Assembly: GCA_003164755.1 (NCBI GenBank)
Contig: PLUB01000078.1
Span: 1 to 48,977 of the forward strand
Direction of reading: 5' to 3'
Length of the DNA: 48,977 nucleotides
Origin: Methanosarcina sp.
GTDB lineage: Archaea; Halobacteriota; Methanosarcinia; Methanosarcinales; Methanosarcinaceae
Positions 17,867-27,940 of the stretch are shown here, piece after piece. The notes beneath the pieces are model-generated. The model saw only the letters and a list, made by a program, of their open reading frames with translations. It made no database searches and was not told the DNA's origin. Numbering within the stretch: position 1 is the first letter of the stretch; every line of letters starts with the position of its first letter. Both the position numbers and the translations under genes were made by a program.

Positions 17867-19813
17867 TTATTCCTCCGTATATTTTCTAATGTAACCAAAT
17901 GGATTGAATTTTTTGCCCCCGCCTTGATAGAATTTTCCGAAAAATTCTACGTACTGCAACCTAAGTGAATGCAGTCCAGGAGCGATGATACTCAAGACAG
18001 TGTTAAGAGCATGTCCGAGTATAAATACGATTATTGCAGCTATTGCTACGAGACCGATCTTGGAATGATCAGCCCATATCATGCCGAAAGCAATAGTATT
18101 GATAGTTGATGCGATGTAAATCGAAGACAGACCGACGGCAATAATACGGGCATAAGACAATGCGTTACCCATAAGAGATGGCAATTCTACCGGACCTTTG
18201 ATACCTTCACCCATAGTGAGCATCACAATTCCGAGAAGAAGAATAACAACACCGACAGAAGTCAGCCCTGAAATAACACCAAAATAGCCGAGAGCTGCAA
18301 AGAGTACACCAAGCTCAATAATCATCCAACTGCCTTTTTCAAGCACTGCATGTTTTAATCCATGGTGTTTGGAAATGTTTATAAATCCAAGAATATACCC
18401 AAGGTTTAAATGCAGCAGTCCTACAGCGACAGATACTCCAATCATAGTCATTACCATGTGAGCTCTATGGACAGGGAATGTAAATTCTTCGCCGCTAATT
18501 CCTGGAAATAGAGTAATTGTATTCCAGAAAGGTAATAGCCCTGCCACAGTTTCGCCTTCCGTATGCAGACTTGCTAACGGAAATCCAAGAAACTCACCAT
18601 AAATAATACCAAATATAAATGTTGAGATCTGACAATACAGCAGAATATTCATTAGAGGCTTCACTGAATCTGATTTTACTAGTGATTTAATCGCCAGCGC
18701 CATTGCTCCCAGAATAATTGCGTACCCGATGTCTCCGAGAATCATTCCATATATCAATGGAAAAGTAATAAAGATAATCGAAGAAGGATCGATTTCAGTG
18801 TATCGGGGTCTGGAATACAGATTCATGATCTCCTGCATAGGTGCCACTGATTTAGAGTTATTATATTCGACTGGTATATGCTCTTCTTCCTCTTCTATTC
18901 CGATTGAAGTAACATATGCCCGACCGGATGTAGCATCATTAACACTGTTGATAAGGATATCGTATTTATCGCTGGGCACCCAACCTTCTATAATAAAGGC
19001 ATTATCAGATGTAGCGATTCTTAAAGGTAGTTCAGCCTTTTGATTTTCAATACTCAAAACCTCATCACTTGCAAGGAGAAAATCTGTATACTGTGATCTT
19101 ATGGATTCGACCTCAGCTTTCAGAGACACGATCTTTCTAGAGGCTTCGGCCTCTTTCTGTTCGGTTTCCTTTAACAACTCACTTGGGACACCACCTCTTT
19201 CCGGAATTCTGAGCTCTTTGAATTCGAGAGCTTGAAGCACTTCAGCGACTTTATCTGCATCTTTCTTGGCTACAAATAGTACGACAGTCTTTGTATTTAC
19301 ATCAAAAAACAGTTCGTATGCCTGTGTGACGCGTGAAATCAGACCTTCTTCCAAATTTTCTTTGACTGATCCTGCAAAAACCTTGAGGTTTTCATAACCG
19401 CGATAATAGTCAAAATCCAGATTAAGGGACAAGAATGGAAGAAGTTCCTTCTTTTGAGCCTCGATATTCTTTAAATCGGTCTCATATTTATTGATGATTT
19501 TTATTTTTTCCGATATGTCACTGTCCAGTTTATCCAGCTTTGCATCAAGTTCACGCAAAACGGCATTAGTTTTCTGGACGGCCGGCGTTGTTCGCTCAAT
19601 CCCCAAATAATTGGCGATAGAACGGATCTTCACAAGCTTTTTAGATACTTCTTCTGCATTTTGAAATGGCTTGCTGATCTTAAAACCAGATTCATCTTCT
19701 ATAAAATCTTCAATATGTAAGAGATTAGAAGCATGTAGTGAATCGATGGTTCTTTTTAAAACACTTTTATGCCCAACAATTACAGCTTTAGTCATTCTTT
19801 TAGGTCTACTCAT
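17867..19813 (-). CDS. ahaI: A-type ATP synthase subunit I (a), membrane stator
   Basis: The stator subunit with the ion half-channels. The soluble, partly coiled-coil N-terminal half (about 1-330) binds the peripheral stalks. The C-terminal half has about seven or eight membrane segments (for example [20 protein letters not shown]) and the conserved arginine in [12 protein letters not shown] that faces the proteolipid Glu. ATG 19813 ([17 protein letters not shown]) gives 648 residues and overlaps the ahaH stop by 8 nt. A TTG 15 nt upstream would add five residues but is less likely. TAA stop. Confidence 0.96.
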   Translation of the reverse strand: MSRPKRMTKAVIVGHKSVLKRTIDSLHASNLLHIEDFIEDESGFKISKPFQNAEEVSKKLVKIRSIANYLGIERTTPAVQKTNAVLRELDAKLDKLDSDISEKIKIINKYETDLKNIEAQKKELLPFLSLNLDFDYYRGYENLKVFAGSVKENLEEGLISRVTQAYELFFDVNTKTVVLFVAKKDADKVAEVLQALEFKELRIPERGGVPSELLKETEQKEAEASRKIVSLKAEVESIRSQYTDFLLASDEVLSIENQKAELPLRIATSDNAFIIEGWVPSDKYDILINSVNDATSGRAYVTSIGIEEEEEHIPVEYNNSKSVAPMQEIMNLYSRPRYTEIDPSSIIFITFPLIYGMILGDIGYAIILGAMALAIKSLVKSDSVKPLMNILLYCQISTFIFGIIYGEFLGFPLASLHTEGETVAGLLPFWNTITLFPGISGEEFTFPVHRAHMVMTMIGVSVAVGLLHLNLGYILGFINISKHHGLKHAVLEKGSWMIIELGVLFAALGYFGVISGLTSVGVVILLLGIVMLTMGEGIKGPVELPSLMGNALSYARIIAVGLSSIYIASTINTIAFGMIWADHSKIGLVAIAAIIVFILGHALNTVLSIIAPGLHSLRLQYVEFFGKFYQGGGKKFNPFGYIRKYTEE

Positions 19814-20132
19814 GGACCGCCCTCTCAAACTCCTTTAATAAGTAATCTACGGCTTTGTCAACGTTAGCTTGAGCTTTTTGGGCCATTGCTAAAGCATTTT
19901 GTTCACCATCTTTAAGGATCCTCTCTCTTTCAGCCTGGATCTTTTCTTCACCTGATTTAAAGGCATCTTGTACAGCTTTATTTGAATCTACTTTAGCTTG
20001 TTTCAGGATTTCTCTAGCTTCAGCTCGAGCATCAGACATTCGTTTGTTTTTTACTTCAATGGCTTCATCAATCATTTTTTTCGCATTCTCTTCTGCTTTT
20101 TTGATTTCAGATAAGATTTCATTTTTAGCCAT
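19806..20132 (-). CDS. ahaH: A-type ATP synthase subunit H (peripheral stalk)
   Basis: First gene of the operon. The 108-residue protein is almost entirely Ala/Glu/Lys-rich helix ([20 protein letters not shown] onward) and forms the right-handed coiled coil with subunit E. ATG at 20132 has a GGAG ribosome binding site about 7 nt upstream. It ends with TAG at 19806-19808, and a TAA follows one codon later in frame, so UAG readthrough would add only two residues. Confidence 0.93.
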   Translation of the reverse strand: MAKNEILSEIKKAEENAKKMIDEAIEVKNKRMSDARAEAREILKQAKVDSNKAVQDAFKSGEEKIQAERERILKDGEQNALAMAQKAQANVDKAVDYLLKEFERAVHE

Positions 20133-20149
20133 GTGAATCTCCGTCTCTC

Positions 20150-20235
20150 AAAATATAATATATAAATTAATAATTAAAAATCCCTACTCCAACGGGGTAG
20201 TTAACAACCCTTTGTGAAAGAACTATATAATAGCT
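20150..20235 (-). promoter_or_regulatory. Probable promoter region of the ATP synthase operon
   Basis: Two TATA-like stretches lie upstream of ahaH on the minus strand: one near 20155-20166 (TTTATATATTATA) and one near 20222-20231 (CTATTATATAG). The first would give an almost leaderless mRNA, the second a leader of about 65 nt. The GGAG site needs a leader, which favours the second. The choice is a guess. Confidence 0.3.
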
Positions 20236-20350
20236 TCGATTTTATCAAAGAAGAGAAAAATAAATATAATGAAAAATCACCTCATCGTTTAATTTACAAA
20301 AATTAATTTACAAAAATTTTTAGGAAAAATAAAAATATAAATAGGAAAAG

Positions 20351-21370
20351 ATATAGATAATTAAAATAAAAAGCTGTGTATTTGATTATTTGGAAGTTAA
20401 AATATCCTAACAATAATTTTTTCTTGTGAAAAATCTTACTGATTTTGCTTTTAAATAAAAATGCAAATACCTTCAGTCAGTTGGAGACAAACTTGCTGAA
20501 ATTGATTCCTGAATTGATTGGAAATCTTTTCGTATCATTTTTGAGTATAAATATTTTAACAAAACATTTTTTGAGGCAGATCTGAAGCTGAATTAATCAT
20601 TATGTTTAAGATACTTTTTTACAGCAATTATATGCTTTTCGACTTCGAACTTGAGAAACAATCTATTGATAGAATTTCTTTCAAAAAATTTCTTGCTTTT
20701 CCCCGAGTACATAACAGACAGTACCACAATTTGGTCATTCAGAAAAATAATTGTTGGTAACTACAAAGAAAAATAAACATGGGGACAGTCGCAAAACAAG
20801 CTTAATTGCCTTGTTACGGAAACAAAAAAGGGAATACTTCAGACAGCTATACTTTTGTTCACTTAGATCCCTGAATACAAAAGCGGATAACCCTCGAGAA
20901 AATGAAGCAAAAACAAGGAGAAGCATAGATGGAACCTGGACAAATAAGGGTGGCCAATCACACATTGGATGTAAACTTCATTGCATTTAATAGACAGGGA
21001 TTGTGAGCTGATCAGAAGATTCAAAACAACAACTCTTCACTTCGTGATTCTCAGGTAGTTTTTAATCAAAAAAAATGAAGTGGTTTTACAAAGACAGAGG
21101 ATACTTTGAAGCGAAATCACAAGGTTATGAAGCGACACTGAAAAAAGAAGTAAATAGAACATTTTCTGGAAATGAATGACATATTAAGAAACAAGAAGAT
21201 AAGCTCAAAGTTTTATGAAAACCTTTCCTTATGTAGAATTTTGAATAAAGCTGCTTTTCCTAAATCGGTGAAACATCAAATCCATTATGGTACTAATATT
21301 TTAGCTTCAACAATCTATTGCGAAAATTACCAGTTGTATCCTCCATAAGATATATTCTAAATTTATAGTA
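20351..21370 (+). mobile_element. IS5-type (DUF772/DDE) transposon relic, copy B (inverted relative to copy A)
   Basis: The left end begins ATATAGATAA, like the end of copy A. Plus-strand pieces of the transposase: DUF772-like FKILFYSNYMLFDFELEKQ and SIDRISFKKFLAF, then TTIWSFRK, the RRSIDGTWTNKGGQSHIG segment, then YKDRGYFEAKSQGYEATLKK. There are several stops and frameshifts. From about 20413 to 21130 it is nearly identical to 8044-8760 in inverted orientation and shares its stop codons; outside that tract similarity falls sharply. The right end near 21370 is approximate. Confidence 0.7.
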
Positions 21371-21399
21371 TCATTTTATGAAGATAAAAATCTGTTCTG

Positions 21400-22110
21400 C
21401 TAACATAATTAGAGCAAAAAGAAAAAATTTCCAAAATTTAGAGGAATTTGAAAATTTGATTAAGGAAAAGTTAATTACTTCTCCAGTCACCCACTGTGAT
21501 AAAACAGGGATGAAAATCAAGACATAAGGACATTGGCTCCATGTAGCTTACAATGACAAATAAACTGTTATCTTTCTAATCTAAAAGAGAATTCAAACCA
21601 ATAAAATCCATAGGAATTCTTCCAAAATTTAAAAGGTATTAGCAGCTCCCGATAGACAGAAGTCCTACAATAGTTATGAATGTACTCACACTTTTTATAA
21701 TGCTCATCTCCAGAGAACTTAATAGGACTGAAGAGAATTAGTAACACAATGATTAAAGAAATGAATGAGCTTTTAACAGAAACGAAAAAAATACACTGAT
21801 AAATTCAAAGATTAAATTAAAGCGTTAGAAGAAATGTTCAATTTCATAATCATGAAAAAAATGGAGAAAATTGGCCTTTCTAAACCCTCAAAACAGGACA
21901 GCAAGTGCAAATCCAAAATCACGGAATCTAAGTGGTTTTTTTACATACAACACAAAGAAAAGATCCTGACGTTCCTTACAGATTTGATAGTTTCATTGGA
22001 AAATAACGAGGTAGAAAGGAGCATAAGAATAACAACAATGGAAAAGATGACGATATTCCCCACAGCTAAAGTAGTGGGCATTCTTATACGAAGATTGTGA
22101 AAATTTATTC
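21400..22110 (+). mobile_element. IS66-family transposase relic
   Basis: Fragments in several plus-strand frames follow the order of an IS66 TnpC protein: VTHCDKTGMKIKT, then GHWLHVAYNDK, IGILPKFK, then the C-terminal FLTDLIVSLENNEVERSIRI, which corresponds to the FDNNxAERDIR motif around the last catalytic Glu. Stops and frameshifts are numerous. The element lies directly after IS5 relic B. Bases 22111-22349 show nothing recognisable. Confidence 0.65.
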
Positions 22111-22349
22111 CTGGCACATCCAATTTCAAAAACTTTCGACTTTTCAAAAGATTACTTAATTAAAGGGACTCTTTTTAAATCTTCCAATTATAGCAAACTT
22201 GGTATGTAAACCTCAGTATGCAGCTTTCAGTTAAAAAACCAAAGCCTATCTCCGACTAAAAGGAAGAAAAATTTCTGAAGAAGGACCAAATAAGGAATTT
22301 TTTTCAGACCACTGTTAAGAAAATCTGATTAGAGGACAGAATCCAAATG

Positions 22350-23528
22350 TTATATAAGCCTGTGAGGAATTTTTCCACCCAGAGGAATTGTATGAATATA
22401 CTTCTTCCGGAAAACGGGGTTGCGCATCATACAATAAGAAGTATCCTTTTTGTAAGCATTATGATTACCCATACGCTTCCAGATAGCTCCCAGAGGTTCT
22501 TCACATATGTTTCCAAAGGAAAGAGGAGTGTAGGCACAGGGCATTACTTCTCCGTCCGAAGCAACATGCACCCATCGTCTGCCTGCAAAGCACCCGAAAA
22601 GATCAGGGCCCATAAAATAGGGAAAAGCAGTAATTCTGGGACCTTCTGGTTTAAGATTCATAGCTTTCTGGAATTTTTCAAGCCTAAATATATCGTTTTT
22701 TCCGATTACATCGTCTTCGTGATCAAGCCAGCGCCCTACAGCAACGATTTCATAGATAGAGACTTCATGCATGCCAAGGTCAGTTGCAAGATTGTAGAAT
22801 TCCTCAAGGTCATCAATGTTATTAGGAGAGACTACCACAAACATATCAGTAAGTATCCCGGCAGCAATCGCATTCCTGATGCCAGACAATGCATCGCTGT
22901 ACGCGCCAGCTCTTCCCCTAATACGATCATGTTCAGATTCAAAAGGGCTATCAAGGCTGACTCTTAAAGAATATAAAGATGCTGCCTTAAGCTCTTTTGC
23001 CCGTTCTTCGGAAAGTTTGAATCCAGAGGTAAAACAAGTAGTAATTGCCCTGGACTTATCCACTCTCGAAACCATCTCGACAAGATCATTTCGAAGCATT
23101 GTTTCCCCTCCGTCAAAGGAAACAAGATAAGAACCAAGGTCCAGACTTTGATCTACAGCATCGCATATCTCATCCAGAGTCAATTCTCTTTCCGGTTTAA
23201 TATCAGCTGCTCCGCAATGGATACAGTGATTGGGACAGCGAGCTGTAATTCCAATTGAGAACTGATCTGGAATTCTCTTCTTCATGATGGCTGCAATCTC
23301 GGCATTCATTACTCTGCTGAAGACAGGTCCGGGAATAGGGGGGATCCATGTGGAAAAAATAATCATATCTTCACTCATTGAGATAGGCTTTTCTTTGGCA
23401 AAAATATTATTAATGCGCTTCAGTAAAGGTTTTGCGAGCTGGGAAAAAGGACCTCCAGCATAGAGCACTATTTTCTCATTTTCTGTACTGGCATTTACTT
23501 TGAGCAGCGGACTATCATATACTCTCAT
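22350..23528 (-). CDS. Radical SAM protein with C-terminal SPASM-like cysteines
   Basis: A 392-residue radical SAM enzyme of unknown substrate. The [4Fe-4S]/AdoMet motif CPNHCIHC (CxxxCxxC; Cys88, Cys92, Cys95) is followed by SFDGGETMLRNDLVEM (the GGE region) and SLYSLRVSLDSPFESEHD. The C-terminal part has FGCFAGRRWVHV and GEVMPCAYTPLSFGNI, as in SPASM/twitch domains that hold extra Fe-S clusters. The N-terminal ~80 residues are not recognised. ATG 23528 (MRVYDSPLLK) is chosen because GGTG lies about 6 nt upstream; an open frame extending 25 codons further lacks one. It lies about 140 bp downstream of the prenyl synthase on the same strand and may be cotranscribed, so a role in isoprenoid-linked metabolism is possible but unproven. 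TAA stop. Confidence 0.85.
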   Translation of the reverse strand: MRVYDSPLLKVNASTENEKIVLYAGGPFSQLAKPLLKRINNIFAKEKPISMSEDMIIFSTWIPPIPGPVFSRVMNAEIAAIMKKRIPDQFSIGITARCPNHCIHCGAADIKPERELTLDEICDAVDQSLDLGSYLVSFDGGETMLRNDLVEMVSRVDKSRAITTCFTSGFKLSEERAKELKAASLYSLRVSLDSPFESEHDRIRGRAGAYSDALSGIRNAIAAGILTDMFVVVSPNNIDDLEEFYNLATDLGMHEVSIYEIVAVGRWLDHEDDVIGKNDIFRLEKFQKAMNLKPEGPRITAFPYFMGPDLFGCFAGRRWVHVASDGEVMPCAYTPLSFGNICEEPLGAIWKRMGNHNAYKKDTSYCMMRNPVFRKKYIHTIPLGGKIPHRLI

Positions 23529-23664
23529 GGATACACCTGCTAATGGTAGAGGGGCAAAAATTGGAAATATGGTAGAATTAAAATAACAAACTGATAGATA
23601 CAATTTTATATTTCAGGCATAAATGATTCGATAGGATTTCAATTAATTTTAAGCCAGAGCTGGG

Positions 23665-24525
23665 TTAATCAAACATTTCCAGAATACCGACAGTCATATA
23701 ATCGGTAATCTGAAAAAGCTTATCTCTTGCCGGACATTCCTTGAATGTCATAAGTGTCTCTTTTGCGGCATCAACGTGTAGCTTTAATGCATCTAAAGAT
23801 TTCTGTACTGCTTCTTCCTTTGACATGTTTTTCATATAAACATGTGGCAAAGTTTCAGATGTGAATTTCGACTTCTTGCCTTCAACAACTTCCAGAAATT
23901 CAAGAATATCATCAACAATTTGATATGCAGTTCCTAGAGAATTTCCAAATAAGTAAAAATGCTCTGCTAAAACCTCATTAGCTCCTCCTGTATAGGCTCC
24001 TATAGAAGCACTGATCGCAAACAGAGAAGCAGTTTTCATATAAATGCACTTGAAATAATTGCTTTCCCCAGGATTTTCCTCTTCAAGACCCAGGTCAAGG
24101 ACTTCCCCTTCAGCCATATCCATCCCAGCTTTCCCGAAATCCCTAATCACCTTCTCTCCATAAGGAGAAATGAACTCAATGGACTTTGCAATGAGATAAT
24201 CACCACAAAGAAGTGCCCTGGAATGGCCGAATTTTTCAGGAGCTGTAGGCAGGTTTCTTCTGAGAAGTCCCTGATCCAGCAGGTCATCATGGATCAGTGA
24301 AGCTGAATGCATCATTTCAACAGCAAGAGCTGCACTGAGACTCTGATAATACGAGCCGGAGCATATTTCGCTAGCTAGAAGAAGAATAATCGGCCTTATT
24401 CGTTTTCCTCCGGTATTACAGACATGTTCTGCTATTTTTTTCAATTTAGAATCCTTCATTTTATCAATGAATGTTTTTATCCCAGATTCAACATATCTGT
24501 ACTCTTCCCACTCTTCAATATTCAT
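23665..24525 (-). CDS. Short trans-isoprenyl diphosphate synthase with altered second motif
   Basis: A polyprenyl synthase-fold protein that would condense isopentenyl diphosphate onto allylic diphosphates, for archaeal lipid (C20) or methanophenazine chains. The 286 residues include NTGGKRIRPI, the first Asp-rich motif HDDLLDQ (Asp80, Asp81, Asp84) with following Arg89-Arg90, CGDYLIAKSIEF, and YQIVDDILEF, where the second motif reads DDxxE (Asp206, Asp207, Glu210) instead of DDxxD. The sequence after it (VVEGKKSKFTSETLPHVY) is diverged from the usual GK...DL region. It is shorter than most family members (about 300-330). It could be an active enzyme or one subunit of a heteromeric synthase. 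ATG at 24525. TAA stop. Confidence 0.85.
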   Translation of the reverse strand: MNIEEWEEYRYVESGIKTFIDKMKDSKLKKIAEHVCNTGGKRIRPIILLLASEICSGSYYQSLSAALAVEMMHSASLIHDDLLDQGLLRRNLPTAPEKFGHSRALLCGDYLIAKSIEFISPYGEKVIRDFGKAGMDMAEGEVLDLGLEEENPGESNYFKCIYMKTASLFAISASIGAYTGGANEVLAEHFYLFGNSLGTAYQIVDDILEFLEVVEGKKSKFTSETLPHVYMKNMSKEEAVQKSLDALKLHVDAAKETLMTFKECPARDKLFQITDYMTVGILEMFD

Positions 24526-24684
24526 TCATATTACTCCGAATACTTGAAAGGGTTATCCGGTACAATCTTATCTGCCTCAAATATAAATCCAGAAACCTTG
24601 ATTCTGCTGACACTTACCTATTTTCCTCCTGCGAGCTTGGGAGGAAAACTGCCTAGCATATATATACACATGACATTCTGTAGA

Positions 24685-24815
24685 TGTACACATATCTATA
24701 ATTTGTTTGCCTATTTGCCTAATCTTATCCATTGAAAGTTGGATTAATTTTTAAGTCACTGTCATATTGAAAAAATAGATAGCATTCTTGTGTATATCTG
24801 TGGAAAGTGGGATAA
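24685..24815 (+). repeat. Dispersed repeat B, copy 1
   Basis: Shares with 25812-25940 and 45440-45572 the blocks AATTTGTTTGCCTATTT, GAAAGTTGGATTAATTTTTA, CTGTCATATTGA, and ATTCTTGTGTATATCTG plus GAAAGTGGG. Same orientation in all three. Length about 130 bp; origin unknown. Confidence 0.65.
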
Positions 24816-24865
24816 ACCTTTTAGTTCTCTCTCTTAGTCCTTGGTTCAAACATCACCATCTCGGA

Positions 24866-24995
24866 AAATATTTCAAAACTTTCTTATTCTACTATTCCCA
24901 TAGCAATTACATTTTGCACGACATTGGCTTGGAGATCAGACGCCGGCTCAAATATTACAAGGTAAACACCTGGAGGATCAAGTTCACCTAACTCT
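24866..24995 (-). pseudogene. Degenerate coding fragment, family unknown
   Basis: A minus-strand frame reads a protein-like stretch of about 40 residues (LSELGELDPPGVYLVIFEPA, then SDLQANVVQNVIAMGIVE) between two stops. After a frameshift more residues follow (ESFEIFSEMVMFEPRTK). G+C is higher than in the flanks. It is probably a relic of a lost gene; no family recognised. Confidence 0.35.
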
Positions 24996-25301
24996 GAAAG
25001 AACACATCAATAAGGGAAGTCAATATTTCCTTTTGTTATCCAAAACTCCGTATAGTATGATCATTACATTAACTTTTTGTTAAGCTCTAAATAATATAAT
25101 ATAATATAAGTAACGATGAAGATAATGTAAAATTCTGAGCCATCTATTGTAAACTCCAGAACAAAGGGATTCATTTTCACCATATCTCCATGGCAAAAGT
25201 TTTCTTCATGAACTACTGAGATTGACTTCGAAACTTTTCTTTTGCATATTAACATAAAATATAATTTTACCCCTATAAATTATATATAATGAAAAAAACA
25301 A

Positions 25302-25775
25302 CATGAGAGCTTATCAAATAGAAGATATCTCTGTAGAAAAATAAATTTCTGAAAAACATCTTGAATTAATATTCAAAAGAAAACTCATTATTCCGTTTCA
25401 ACATTCATTGATTACCCTAACGTTTGATCCCACTTATATGCCGAAAAATATGAGAAAAATAGTAATTTACTGTTGCAAGTGTTTAGATAACCAATCACTA
25501 GGCCGTTTTCTCGCAAAATCTTCTTGGTCTTCTGCAGATCTTTTCAAATCTATTCGAGCAAAAGCCATTAAAATTATCGGCAAGAAGGGGACCTTACACT
25601 TGATGAATCAGACATAAAAAATTGAAGAATAGTTCTGTCGGAGTTTATCCATCAGTATTGCGGCAACCTGAGAAAAAAGGAAAACGGTCAAATTGGTATA
25701 CATTCCCTGTTTATTTTAGTCTAATATCCACAGCTTGCTGTGGGGATGGAAAATTCCCGAGATCCTTCATTAACT
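25302..25775 (+). mobile_element. Transposase relic with terminal hairpin
   Basis: From ATG 25302 the frame begins MRAYQIEDISVEK, breaks at a stop, and resumes at 25408 with CCKCLDNQSLGRFLAKSSWS and SADLFKSIRAKAIKIIGKKG before stopping near 25617. I recognise this as the N-terminal part of a transposase common in Methanosarcina, but cannot assign the IS family. Around 25725-25745 a CCACAGCTTGCTGTGG hairpin is followed by CATTAACTAA. A very similar hairpin end stands alone at 36205-36275, which suggests this is the end of the element. Confidence 0.5.
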
Positions 25776-25811
25776 AAATTATTTATGGTTTAGCCTACAT
25801 TCCGCAGAGCA

Positions 25812-25940
25812 CACAGATGTAGAATTTGCTTGCACATCTACCACTATTAATTAATTGAAAATTAGATTAATTTTTGAGCTACTGTCATATTGGGAAAATA
25901 GATGGTATTCTTGTGTACATATGCAGAAAGTGTGGTATCG
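25812..25940 (+). repeat. Dispersed repeat B, copy 2
   Basis: Matches copies 1 and 3 best from TTAGATTAATTTTTGAGCTA through CTGTCATATTG to ATTCTTGTGTACATATGCAG. The left part is more diverged. Copies 1 and 2 bracket the transposase relic at 25302-25775. Confidence 0.6.
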
Positions 25941-25993
25941 ATAAGACAGAAACTTTTTGATAGCAGAATGTAAAGAAAAGATGATGTTAGCAA

Positions 25994-26494
25994 TCAACCC
26001 ATTTTGAGGTCTGTGATTTCAACATTGAGGTTTGTAATCCCAAGAGTTGCAACAGTCGCCTTTCCGGAAAGCACTCCCGAGCACTCCCCTGGATTTATCA
26101 GAAGCGCTCCCTTGAAGATTTTGATCCCAGGATCATGAGTATGGCCCCTAATTATTACATCAAAATCTTCTGACTTGGCAATGGCTTTGACAAGCGCCTC
26201 ATTTGTTCCATGCAAGAGGGCGATATGCAGGCTATCAACTGTCAGTTCTCCAAAATCTCCGCAGACAGTAGCGCCAATATCTTCAAACGCTTTTGTAAGC
26301 ATTACTTTGTCTCCGTCATTGTTTCCGAATACAACGTAAAGTTTTGACTTCAATTTCTCAAAGACCCTAGCAGTAAAAGGAGAAACTAGATCTCCTGCAT
26401 GTAGCACTGCTTTCACGTCATTGTCATTAAAAAATTTCACTGCTTTTTGAATAGCAGCCAGGTTGTCATGTGAGTCCGAAATAATTCCAATCAA
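25994..26494 (-). CDS. YfcE/MJ0936-type metallophosphoesterase
   Basis: A 166-residue calcineurin-like phosphodiesterase, cytoplasmic; archaeal and bacterial relatives hydrolyse small phosphodiester model substrates, and the natural substrate is unsettled. All metal-binding motifs are present: ISDSHDN (residues 4-10), LHAGDLVSPF, VFGNNDGDK, LLHGTN and IRGHTHDPG, then the family's typical LLINPGECSG. Start ATG 26494 gives the usual MIGIISDSHDN; a purine-rich AAGAGAGGTGGT precedes it (GAGGTGG about 7 nt upstream), a good ribosome binding site. TGA stop. It stands alone. Confidence 0.92.
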   Translation of the reverse strand: MIGIISDSHDNLAAIQKAVKFFNDNDVKAVLHAGDLVSPFTARVFEKLKSKLYVVFGNNDGDKVMLTKAFEDIGATVCGDFGELTVDSLHIALLHGTNEALVKAIAKSEDFDVIIRGHTHDPGIKIFKGALLINPGECSGVLSGKATVATLGITNLNVEITDLKMG

Positions 26495-27219
26495 ATGATA
26501 CCACCTCTCTTAACATTAAATTTCCGCATTTATATTTTATACTTAGGTTTCCTTAAAAAGGAATTATCTAAACAGTTAGTTATAGCTTATTCAAAAAATT
26601 AGAATTTTATTTTATAACCTTAGTTTGACAATACAAATTATAATCAGAATTAAATAGAATCTTTTCTTCAAAAAGAATTTGAAAGCCTTCAAAAATTCCA
26701 TCAAAATTATTTCAGATTTATCAGTTTCCAACCCATAGCCTAAAAAAATGTTTGAGCATGGTCTTTGTTTCATTTTAGCATTTTTTCTATCCGATCTTTA
26801 AAACATTACCAATATTTGTACTATAAATTATATAACCTATCAAAATAATAATTAACAACTCGATCAAAATTTGAAAAAAATAAAGGTCTGAAGACAGATA
26901 ATTGTCTTCTAAATAGAACAATAAAAATGTGTTCAAAATTTGTTGACCATATTCATCCTCTTAAATGTGAAAATCTCCTATAAACATAAAAAAAATCAAA
27001 CTGTAAAAATCGGGATTTAAGGTTAAATCTGAAGACCAGCAAATATTGAAAAGTATCAAAAAAATCATTGAACCAATTGCGCTACTCAAAATTGATCAGA
27101 ATCAAATATATAGAGTTAGCTAAATCAAAATCATTTGCTGAGAGTTGTATAAAAGATTTGATGAACAAATAAAAAAATGTAATTAGTTGCTAAGTTAACT
27201 ATAGAGAATGATAGATAAC

Positions 27220-27300
27220 CCTTTGATTTTAACGAGTCATCATGCATAATATATAAGCACATGACGAAATTTAGGGGTTTATCGGAATCTTCTATGATTT
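27220..27300 (+). repeat. Dispersed repeat A, diverged copy
   Basis: Contains GTCATCATGCATAATATATA and then TTAGGGGTTTATCGGAATCT, matching the core and right arm of the full repeat with several changes. A left arm is only vaguely visible. Confidence 0.45.
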
Positions 27301-27594
27301 ATGAGTAATTTTACTGAAACAGTTTATGATGCTCAATTTAGTCTGTTACTAGTTTGAGAATGTCTTAATGATTACTTATTTCATTTGATATGCTGTAATC
27401 CCAATAACTAACTTAATAAATTAAAAAATGTTATACATTCCAATTGATTACAAAAAGCAGCGTCCTTTCAAGGGATTATTTGGGATAGGTTCCTATCTTG
27501 AAAGCGTTTTTACTCTATATCCAGGTTCCATAGAGAATTTCAATTAAACCTCCGATTTAAACAAAATGTGCATTAGGCATTATAAACAACCAAC

Positions 27595-27632
27595 TATAAA
27601 TTGAAATTTATCGAAATCCTCGATATTCTATT
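27595..27632 (+). repeat. Dispersed repeat A, right arm only
   Basis: AATTTATCGAAATCCTCGAT matches the right arm of repeat A. The core and left arm are absent or diverged. Confidence 0.4.
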
Positions 27633-27745
27633 CTTTTCTCTACTCATAAGATATTTGCTTTGCAAATTTGTCTATTAGATCAGCTTATTTATTTGTTGCA
27701 AATAAGATGCATTCTTGTCTTGATCCAACATTGCCACAATATTGA

Positions 27746-27940
27746 AAGTTTATCCTCCGACCTTAGACTTATATTCAAGCATTTTAGAAATATTTTCATT
27801 TCCCTTCTTGTGCTTTTCAAAAATTGAATCAAATGTTTTATTGGATTCAGATACAATTACAAATTCCAGTTTTTTCCCATCCATTCTTGAGATGACTTCC
27901 ACGTTAAAAAATTTTTTATCGTTGCATACTTCCCACTTTT
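27746..27940 (-). pseudogene. Degenerate coding fragment, family unknown
   Basis: A minus-strand frame of about 60 codons reads WEVCNDKKFFNVEVISRMDG, then KKLEFVIVSESNKTFDSI, and ends at TAA near 27746. A stop lies just upstream and no start is evident. The residues look like a real beta-rich protein. Family not recognised. Confidence 0.35.

Noticed and set aside
23529..23603. 25-codon upstream extension of the radical SAM protein
   Set aside because: No start with a ribosome binding site; ATG 23528 has GGTG at good spacing.
24788..24991. Plus-strand open frame of 67 codons
   Set aside because: It overlaps repeat B and lies opposite a more protein-like minus-strand fragment.
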